DNA of 64,000 bases from Symbiodinium natans (lineage: Eukaryota; Sar; Dinophyceae; Suessiales; Symbiodiniaceae). The notes beneath the pieces are model-generated. The model searched no databases, was not told the origin of the DNA, and worked only from the letters and a program-made list of their open reading frames with translations. Position numbers and translations under genes: made by a program. Positions 57,406-64,000 of this stretch are shown one piece after another. How positions within the stretch are numbered: position 1 is the stretch's first letter; every line of letters begins with the position of its first letter. The stretch covers positions 334,174 through 398,173 of the forward strand of contig CAJNDS010000113.1 in NCBI GenBank assembly GCA_905221605.1, read 5' to 3'.

Positions 57406-57590
57406 CTTTAAATAGGGCTTGGGGGTTTAGGGGTTATGGCAGGGGTTAGAGATTAGCGCGTGAATGCTTATGCAGAGTTTCCAGTTTATCCTGGGCCCTA
57501 AACCCTAAACCCTAAACCCCAAACCCCTAAACCCTAAACCCTAAACCCTATACCCTATACCCTAAACCCTAAACCCTAAACCCTACGCAG

Positions 57591-57680
57591 CTCAACCTTG
57601 TGGGGCCTCACAAGAACAGGGTCTCATGCGACCTCTGCCGTGGCCGTGCATGCCTCATCCGATCCAGGCTTCCTGCAGGG
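57591..57680 (+). CDS. Exon with CxxC motif
   Basis: The acceptor CCCTACGCAG is followed by LNLVGPHKNRVSCDLCRGRA then CLIRSRLPA. CDLC followed by a nearby cysteine could be half of a zinc site. Confidence 0.55.
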
Positions 57681-57967
57681 TTTAGGGTTTAGGGTTTAGG
57701 GTTTAGGGTTTGAGGTTTGGGTTTTGGGGTTTAGGGTTTAGGGTTTAGGGTTTAGGGAACCGAGATAGGGCTCAGCCCTTTGAAGGGTTAGGAGGGTTTA
57801 GGGTTTAGGGTCTAGGGTGTGCTTTAGGGTTTGGGGCGTAAGGTTAAGGCTTTAGGGCTAAGAATGTAGGGTTCGGAGTTGGGATGGTCCGGATTTCAAG
57901 GGTTCAGGGTCCTTTAATCGTTTAGAGTTTAGGGTTTAGGGGGGTTTAGGGTTTAGGGTTTAGGGCT

Positions 57968-58118
57968 TTTGGTGAAGAATGTAAGGTTTGGATATTCCTG
58001 CTTGGATCTCGAGCCCCCCGAACGGTGTGGCAGTAGGCGGGGGAACAAAAGGTGGAGGCCATAGCAGTACTGCAAATCTGTTTGGATGAGCCGTCGTGCA
58101 GGATACAATGTCAATCTG
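57968..58118. CDS. Exon island, strand unresolved
   Basis: Plus (57977-58062) reads GYSCLDLEPPERCGSRRGNK. Minus (from acceptor CTGTGCAG at 58118) is open in two frames, e.g. DIVSCTTAHPNRFAVLLWPP. All look protein-like. Confidence 0.35.
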
Positions 58119-58169
58119 CACAGGTTTTGAGGGTTTAGGATTTAGGGTTTTGAGGGTGTAGGGCTTAGG

Positions 58170-58497
58170 GTAGCTGTGTAGACTAGTAAAGTTTGCACGG
58201 ACGACAAGGGGATAGCATTGGAAATCGTTGGGACTCCTGTATTGGATGGTCCGCTCCCCGATAGAGATTCCACCATGAACCTAGAACCTCACCCAGAGTA
58301 GCTGGGTGTTGTTGAGGAACTTAACCTAAGCCACAATAGGGCTATATCATCTGTTCATGAAAAATTTTTAACCTAAGCCACAATAGGGCTATAGCAAGCA
58401 CATAGAACGCATCCCTTGCTGTGGCAACAACAACTTCCTTCACAAGAACCCAGGTGCCCTTCAATTGTCGGTGCCTGCAAGATGCATCTGGACCCTA
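58170..58497 (-). CDS. Two open minus-strand segments around a direct-repeat intron
   Basis: 58497-58394 reads QLKGTWVLVKEVVVATARDA then FYVLAIALLWLR, with a hydrophobic helix. 58308-58170 reads PQQHPATLGEVLGSWWNLYR then GADHPIQESQRF. Between them a 25-bp repeat (58322-58346, 58369-58393) offers AG|GT at each copy. The two long frames are not directly in phase across it. Confidence 0.45.
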
Positions 58498-58566
58498 AAC
58501 CCTAAACCCGAAACACCCTAAACACCCTAAACCCCCAAAACCCCCTAAACACCCCTAAACCTGTAG

Positions 58567-58613
58567 GCAGCTCCTCGACGAAACGGTCCCTTTACGTAAA
58601 GGCTCCGTAATCC
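58567..58613 (+). CDS. Short exon with canonical donor
   Basis: The acceptor ACCTGTAG is followed by QLLDETVPLRKGSVI, donor ATCC|GTGAGT. Confidence 0.5.
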
Positions 58614-58789
58614 GTGAGTAGAATAGGTTCTAAAGGCCGGTGGCCTCTTGTTTGGGGTTTAGGGTTTAGGGTTGCCCTTGTACCTTAATAAGATACCCGA
58701 ATAAGAACCCCGAACATATGCCCTATAAAACCGAAACCCCGGTTAAAGAGACCGCCAAGCAAGATAAAAGGTCAGGGGGAATCTTGGGG

Positions 58790-58865
58790 ATATAGACCCT
58801 CTGAATAAGGTCCCTGTTTAAGAGACCCAGAAGAGGGTTCAGAAGGGTTCCCCTTTAAGGGTCCC
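58790..58865. mobile_element. Family XV repeat
   Basis: ATAGACCCTCTGAATAAGGT .. AGAGGGTTCAGAAGGGTTCC recurs at 63910-63978. Confidence 0.6.
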
Positions 58866-59188
58866 CCTTATCCTGCCTAAACCCTAAACCCTAAATCCTT
58901 AACCCTTAAAAACCTGATAAAAGGACCCAAGCCAAGCTAGAAAGCTCTGTAGGTCCTAGACCTCCTTCAGGACTCATTCTTCCCGCTTCCATAGACCCAA
59001 GAGAAACCGATGAACAAGAAATGGTACCGGTTTTGGTTTAAAGGGGCGTGTGAGGTACCAAATCTTGAAAACTGGGAATAGAGGCCTGCCGCTGGGTCCC
59101 AGCCCTAAAACCCTAAACCCTAAGCCCTAAACCCTAAACCCAAAACCCTAAACCCTAAACCCTAACCCTAAACCCTAAACCCCAAGCC

Positions 59189-59543
59189 CTAGGGTTGCTT
59201 CCTCCTAAATCTCTTCAAGCCTAAATTCTTCCCCATGCCTGCCAGAAGGTTTCGAGCATACACGGAATCAGACGCTATCTGCTGCAGCTCATCCTCGCAT
59301 GCTTGTCAGGTGACTGAACAGCTTTCTGCTTCAGGCTCAGGGCCCTAACCCTAAACCCTAAACCCTAAACCCTAAACCCTAAACCCTAAACCCTAAGTTA
59401 GGGGTTCAGGGCTGGCAGCTCACAGGCCCCCCTTTAGGGTTTAGGGCTAAGGGTCCCTCCATTCTGGGACCCAGAAATTCACGTGGGTTAACCGGGGCAA
59501 CCTCTGTTTCTAGGAGTTCGTCTGTAGCACTCAGAAGAGCGTT
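59189..59543 (-). CDS. Last two exons of a minus-strand gene
   Basis: 59543 to about 59450 reads LLSATDELLETEVAPVNPRE then FLGPRMEGP. 59301-59189 (acceptor CCTGACAAG) reads CEDELQQIASDSVYARNLLA then GMGKNLGLKRFRRKQP and TAG. A basic tail follows an acidic helix. The intron contains a telomere array. Confidence 0.6.
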
Positions 59544-59582
59544 TAGGGTTTAGGGTTTAGGGTTGAGGGCTGAGGGTCAATC

Positions 59583-59775
59583 ATGAATATATACCACTCT
59601 CTTGCTCACCTGGGGGTACCAACAACCTATGCGCGAAACACCGACATGAAGAGTGCACAAGGTACGTTGTTGCGATCCCTCATTAATGTCCATCCGATTA
59701 TACTTGTAACACACACCAAAAGCCTTAATCAAGCCCTACCTCTTCCTTTATGGTGGGCATCCAAACCTGAGCCCG
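59583..59775 (+). CDS. ORF with ATG, A/T-biased codons
   Basis: MNIYHSLAHLGVPTTYARNT, DMKSAQGTLLRSLINVHPII, LVTHTKSLNQALPLPLWWAS. Style resembles the ORF at 47907. Family unknown. Confidence 0.4.
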
Positions 59776-59818
59776 AAACCCCAAACCCCCAACCCCAAAC
59801 CCTAAACTTGGCTTCGAT

Positions 59819-60010
59819 ATGGGTACCTTGGCCGAAAAAACAAACGGTTCATCGGCCATTCTTGTTATAGGGTCCTTAAGGGAGGGGAATTCGGGAACCT
59901 TGGGTTACATACAACCCGTGAACCCCCCGTCCCTTAAGAACCCTCAACCCTACACCCTAAACCTGACGGGTCAGCGACTCAACTCAATGTCCCCAGCCCC
60001 AAACCCCTAA
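59819..60010 (+). CDS. ORF of 63 codons
   Basis: MGTLAEKTNGSSAILVIGSL, REGNSGTLGYIQPVNPPSLK. Partly element-like (GGGTCCTTAAGGGAGGGG). It ends in telomere-derived codons. Confidence 0.3.
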   Translation: MGTLAEKTNGSSAILVIGSLREGNSGTLGYIQPVNPPSLKNPQPYTLNLTGQRLNSMSPAPNP

Positions 60011-60667
60011 ACCCTAAACCCTAAACCCTAAACCCTAAACCCTAAACCCTAAACCCAAACCCCCCTTAAGCTTGAATGGGTGCGCAGGGGGCTCTTAGGT
60101 GGGTCTACATAGGGTTTAGGCTTGAGGGTTCTTTAGGGTTTAGGGGTTTTAAGGGTTTAATTAGGGTTTGGGGCTGAGGGTTAGTTTTTATAGGGGGTTT
60201 AGGGTTAGGGATTTGGGGTTTGGGGTTTGGGGATCGTTCCTAAACCCAAAACCCAAAACCCAAAACCCTAAGACCCCTTAAACCCCGCAAGGGAACTCAC
60301 AAAATGTCCCAAGGCCCAACCTCGCAAACCCCAAGCCCACCGAAGCCCTGGACCTTACAGGGGCCCGGCGCAAGACCAGGCTTCAAGCTACGTTTAGGGT
60401 TTAGGGTTTAGGGTTTTGGGTTCAGGGCCCAACACCCTCCATGCCGAAAAGCTCCCCCCTGGCCCACCCCTTGGAGGCCGTTGTGAGGTGTAGGGTTACA
60501 ACTAAGGAAGATCTAAACCCTAAACCTTGACTAAACCCTGACTAAACCCTCAACCCTGAGCCCTGAAACCTAAAGCCCTCAGGCGCGCCCCTGGGCCTTA
60601 CTGGGCTTGGGGTTTGGGGTCGAGGGTTTAGGGCCTTACTGGGCTTGGGGTTTAGGGTTTAGGGCTT

Positions 60668-60752
60668 GTCCTGTATTGCTTCGGGTCTTCCGTTGCACCT
60701 TGCCAGTGCTTCTGTAAGAAGATGCCGAACCTGGCAGTGTAGCTTGATCTAT
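60668..60752 (-). CDS. Exon, unrecognised
   Basis: The minus strand reads YTARFGIFLQKHWQGATEDP then KQYRTSP. An overlapping frame is open. Confidence 0.45.
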
Positions 60753-61127
60753 TTTGGGGTTATTTAGGACTTTGGTACATAAGGACTATATAAAGTGTGT
60801 ATAAATATAGAGAGAGGTTTATATGGGTCTTTCCCAAAAAGGGGGGGGGGGGGGGGGCCGTTTATACCCCAAATAGACAAGAATCCCTTTTAAGGGACCC
60901 CCAAAGGGTGCACTGATTTTCGGAAACCCCCATCTAGTGCTTGGAGGGTTTAGGGTTTGGGGTTCAGGCTTTAGGGTTTAGGGTTTGGAGTCACGGTCTA
61001 GGGCTTACTCTTAGTAACGAATGAAGGAATTAGGGGCCTAAACCGTAAACTTACCGTAAACCCTGAACCCTCTAAGGGGTTATTTAGGGTACCTCATTCC
61101 CTCATTCCCAGCCAGTTCGGGTTCAGG

Positions 61128-61184
61128 GTTTCTTGAACGAAGCCCGAGCTGCCTGTTCACGGCAAAGGCTGCGGGTTCCACTTA
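61128..61184 (-). CDS. Terminal exon candidate
   Basis: Reads SGTRSLCREQAARASFKKP and TGA. Confidence 0.35.
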
Positions 61185-61486
61185 GGATTAGGGTTTGGGG
61201 TTTGGGGTTTGGGGTTTGGGGTTTATAGGGTATAGGGTTTAGGGTTTAGGGTTTAGGGTTTAGGGTTTAGGGTTTAGGGTTTAGGGTTGATGGGGTTTGG
61301 AGGGTTTGTTGGGGGGGGGGGGGGTATAGGGTTTCTAGGGTGTATAGGTTTGTTTTTAAGGTTTATAGGGTTTAACGGAGTAGAGGGTTCATAGGGTTTA
61401 TGGGTTTGTGGGGTTTAGAGGTGTTTTGGGGGTTGATAGGGGGTGCGGGGTTTCCGGTTAAAACAAGGGTTTAGGGCCCAATGAAG

Positions 61487-61571
61487 ACCGCCAAATGTTC
61501 GACGAACCATTTGCCCAGTTCTCTCAAAACCTCGACTACACTGGCAGGCCGCCCGCCTCCCCACGAAGACC
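61487..61571 (+). CDS. Exon, unrecognised
   Basis: The acceptor CCCAATGAAG is followed by RQMFDEPFAQFSQNLDYTGR then PPASPRR, into a poly-C run. Natural-looking acidic/aromatic composition. Confidence 0.55.
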
Positions 61572-61702
61572 CCCCCCCCCCCCCCGCCACACCCCACCAA
61601 GATCCCACCCTAAACCCTAAACCCTGAACCCTAAACCCTAAACCCTAAACCCTCAACCCTGAACCCTAAACCCTAAACCCTCAACCCAGGGAACCCTTGC
61701 AG

Positions 61703-61770
61703 GACCTTGCGAACCCTCCTTGTGCACGAACCCTCCAGAATCTAAATCGCTTTTGTAAACTTTCGCCCCT
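61703..61770 (+). CDS. Exon candidate
   Basis: The acceptor ACCCTTGCAG is followed by DLANPPCARTLQNLNRFCKL then SP. Confidence 0.45.
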
Positions 61771-61929
61771 AAACCCTAAACCCTAAACCCTAAACCCTAA
61801 ACCCTAAACCCTCCTAAACCCTCCTAAACCCTCCTAAACCCTCCTAAACCCTCCTAAACCCCAAACCCCAAACCCTAAACCCCAACCCTAAACCCCGATT
61901 CCCGAAAGCCTTAGCACCCTCATTCACAG

Positions 61930-62047
61930 ACACTACCGCAAAAGCCACAGCAAAAAACACGAAAAAAGAAACGCAGAGTTTCTGCGCATGAGCAGGAACT
62001 TCAGTAAAGTCGCTGGGTTGTTTAAGCGAATGGCAAGTGTTGAATGA
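61930..62047 (+). CDS. Basic terminal exon
   Basis: The acceptor CTCATTCACAG is followed by HYRKSHSKKHEKRNAEFLRM then SRNFSKVAGLFKRMASVE and TGA. Lys/His/Arg-rich, possibly nucleic-acid binding. Another plus frame (LPQKPQQKTRKKKRRVSAHE) is also open. Confidence 0.5.
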
Positions 62048-62646
62048 TTGTTCACGGTTTGGCTATACGTACACTTTGGTTACTTCTTAGTTGCTTGAGT
62101 TCATAGGCCCCCCAAACTTGTACACTCTCAGCTCTATAGGGGATTGTAGTATCCCAAAAAGTGTAAAGTGTACTCACTCAGCTACTAAGACTTCTACAGA
62201 CAGCCCTGGACAAGTATATTCAAGAAGGGTTCTGAGGTCTTAACCTAAACCCTAAACCCTAAACCCTAAGCCCTAAGCCCTAAGCCCTAAGCCTCAAGCC
62301 CTAAACCCTAGACCCTAAACCCTAAACCTTAAGCCTAGGCTAGGTGTTGGGGGTTCGGAACTTTATTTTAAGTTGAGGATCGGGGGGAATTTCTTTGCTT
62401 GCGCCATGGTTTCGGGTGCAGAGTTTTGGGTTTCGGGCGCGACCGTGCAGAAAACACCATAATACAGTAGAACCCTCATGCTTCTCCCAAACTACCCCTT
62501 CACCCCCCCACCCCAGCCTCCGCCACCTAACCTCTATCCCTGGAATCCAAAAGGGCAAACAAGAACATCCCCGGCCCTAAACCCTCAACCCCACACCCCG
62601 CACCCTAAAACCGAAACCCTCGGTTGTACCGTCGGCGAGTATTGCA

Positions 62647-62821
62647 GATATTTGCTAACTACCATAACGGCCTTGTCACGTGTCTGCTTTCGTGGTCGGT
62701 GTGGTATTCGCCTGGCGGGGGTGGTATGCCTCCTTCACTCCAAAGAACGGAGCCCCAAAATCCGAATCCTCTGCTGATTCTCAGAGTAGCGTATAAGAAT
62801 GAAGTTACCTTTGCTGTGTAA
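62647..62821 (+). CDS. Terminal exon of about 57 codons
   Basis: The acceptor CGAGTATTGCAG is followed by IFANYHNGLVTCLLSWSVWY, SPGGGGMPPSLQRTEPQNPN, PLLILRVAYKNEVTFAV and TAA. Confidence 0.55.
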
Positions 62822-62993
62822 ACGGGTCCAGAACTGTCCTAACGCTAAAAAGGAAACACAAGCCTAGCTTGGGCTTAGGCTTCAGGATTAAGGTGTAACT
62901 TTCGGGATTTGGGTTTTGGGGTCTAGTAGGTGTAGGGCTTGTAGGGTCTTAGTCTTATGGGGTTTTGGGGCTCAGGGTTTGAGGGGCTGAGGA

Positions 62994-63287
62994 GTTGTGG
63001 CCCCCTCATCCCTCATCCTAAGCCTCATGCCAGAGCGCCTTAGCCCTGAACTCAATATGCTCAACCCTAAACCCTAAACCCTAAACCCTAAACCCTAAAC
63101 CCTAAACCCTAAACCCTAAACCCTAAACCCTAAACCCTAAACCCTAAACCCTAAACCCTAAACCCTAAACCCTAAACCCTAAACCCTAAACCCTAAACCA
63201 TTCCCAGCCTCTCATGGTCATCGTGGCGGTGGCAATATTGACAGGCTTTGCCTGAAAATGGCTAGGTTGGAAGGCTTTTGGGCCGCC
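62994..63287 (+). CDS. Two exon islands flanking a telomere array
   Basis: 62994-63066 reads VAPSSLILSLMPERLSPELN. 63200-63287 reads PASHGHRGGGNIDRLCLKMA then RLEGFWAA and TAA; a second frame gives a hydrophobic helix (QPLMVIVAVAILTGFA). Confidence 0.4.
63064..63198. repeat. C-rich telomere array
   Basis: Nineteen regular CCCTAAA units. Confidence 0.95.
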
Positions 63288-63481
63288 TAAACCAAAAACC
63301 CTCAACCCCTCAAACGCTCCCTCCACCTGGAATTATGCCGGTTTAGGGTTTAGGGTTCAGGGTTTAGGGACGTTTTGCCACAAACCCGACGTTCCCTGAG
63401 GGTTTCAGGGCTTTGGGTTTAGGGTGCAGGGTTTAGGCGGCGTTGGATGACACCATGCACGACTCGCTGTTTTGGAGATAG

Positions 63482-63773
63482 AAAAAACCCGAGAAGCCCT
63501 AAACCCTTTCTTTGGCGCCTTCCCACTCCACAAGTTGGGTACACTAGCAGAGCGCATGACGGGACAACGAGCTGCTCCCATGAAGAAATGCAGCGCCTGA
63601 TACCCGGTAACAGTTCTAACACTCCCGAAAACTCCATGTGCCTACAGAGTCGATACTTGGGCCCTAAAGGGGTGCCCATGTCGTAGCTTGAGGGTCCAAG
63701 TATATACCATACAGGCGCATGGACCCTGACAGACTGCGTACTACTTGGAGCACTACTGGCTTGCCTCAAGTAG
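63482..63773 (+). CDS. Two exons joined across a 66-nt family VII introner
   Basis: 63482-63648 reads PKPFLWRLPTPQVGYTSRAH, DGTTSCSHEEMQRLIPGNSS, NTPENSMCLQ, ending CAGA|GTCGAT. Exon 63715-63773 restores phase: SAWTLTDCVLLGALLACLK and TAG, a hydrophobic C-terminus. A second frame of the 3' exon is open further (DPDRLRTTWSTTGLPQVVFD to 63869). The minus strand is also open here. Confidence 0.5.
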
Positions 63774-63894
63774 TTTTCGATAGTGAACCTTCCTCCAGCC
63801 CAGATGATTCAAAAGTAAAAGGGCCCTGCTACATGCAGCAAGTGCTGGGTGCACCTTGAGGCATGGGCGTATATATAGGGGATAGGATTAGCGG

Positions 63895-63985
63895 GACCCT
63901 TGGAGATAGACCCTCTGAATAAGGTCCCTGGTTAAGAGAGCCAGAAGAGGGTCAAGAAGGGGTTCCCTTTTAAGGGTTTGCAGTA
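63895..63985. mobile_element. Family XV repeat, second copy
   Basis: GGAGATAGACCCTCTGAATA .. AAGAAGGGGTTCCCTTTTAA, at the window end. Confidence 0.6.
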
Positions 63986-64000
63986 GCCCTAACACCCTAA

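Noticed and set aside
1-64000. The window is a subtelomere or chromosome end
   Set aside because: Telomere units occur in both orientations, in dozens of short arrays between exon-like islands, across the whole 64 kb. A true end would have one orientation and one terminal array.
1-64000. Assembly artefact from concatenated telomere reads
   Set aside because: Arrays are flanked by specific duplications and split recognisable elements and exons in phase-consistent ways, which random chimeras would not do. Long-read confirmation is still desirable.
1-64000. Dinoflagellate spliced-leader relic, tRNA, rRNA or snRNA genes
   Set aside because: I looked for a spliced-leader-like segment (TTTTGGCTCAAG) and for cloverleaf-type sequences by eye and saw none. 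A covariance-model search (tRNAscan-SE, Infernal) would be needed to exclude them.

Overview
The window looks like nuclear DNA of a eukaryotic alga, most probably a dinoflagellate. Hundreds of copies of the TTTAGGG-type telomere unit (CCCTAAA on the other strand) are scattered from end to end in dozens of arrays, not as one chromosome end. Between the arrays lie short islands of roughly 40-200 nt with balanced base composition, and many read as single exons. Where two neighbouring islands can be joined, the joins use GT-AG, GC-AG and GA-AG introns. That trio of 5' splice sites is known from Symbiodiniaceae and other dinoflagellates. The taxonomic call is an inference: I see no rRNA, tRNA or dinoflagellate spliced-leader relic to confirm it. 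Prokaryote-style features (operons, ribosome binding sites, terminators) are absent and not expected.

Genes are split into tiny exons separated by introns of tens of bases to over 1 kb, so long ORFs hardly exist. Many long open frames are just translated telomere repeats (runs of NPKP or GFRV). Recognisable pieces are: an RRM RNA-binding protein on the minus strand (6.5-12.2 kb), a second minus-strand RRM protein (26.1-28.5 kb, perhaps to 29.65 kb), a DDE transposase exon of pogo/Tigger type (31.0-31.36 kb), a third RRM-like exon (40.2 kb), a leucine-rich-repeat-like exon (23.1 kb) and a tentative DnaJ-like exon (20.5 kb). Most other exons match no family I can name. Genes lie on both strands and appear to interleave.

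Layout: 0-6.1 kb mostly plus-strand exons; 6.5-12.2 kb RRM gene 1 (minus) with a plus exon inside an intron; 13.3-17 kb mixed short genes; 18.8-19.95 kb a plus gene ending at 19945; 20.4-21.9 kb minus exons; 22.1-25.5 kb plus exons; 26-29.7 kb RRM gene 2 (minus) with a compact plus gene inside; 30.5-31.7 kb minus exons with the transposase; 31.7-34.9 kb mixed; 35.2-40.9 kb a minus run; 41.8-42.7 kb a satellite; 43-50 kb mixed; 51.2-51.7 kb an AT-rich island; 52.2-63.9 kb mixed, mostly plus.

The main discovery is how introns arise here. Several families of short inverted-repeat elements (about 65-330 bp) sit exactly at exon junctions. Removing them with GT/GA-AG boundaries joins the flanking exons in phase, so they behave as introner elements (transposon-like introns). 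The clearest, at 24699-24807, has an 8-bp target duplication that supplies one splice site. Telomere-repeat arrays are in turn inserted into introns, introners and former exons. Several are flanked by direct duplications of 6-27 bp of the host sequence, and in at least two cases the duplicated exon sequence itself supplies the splice site. Telomeric DNA therefore appears to have spread like an insertion sequence and to have helped create and inflate introns.
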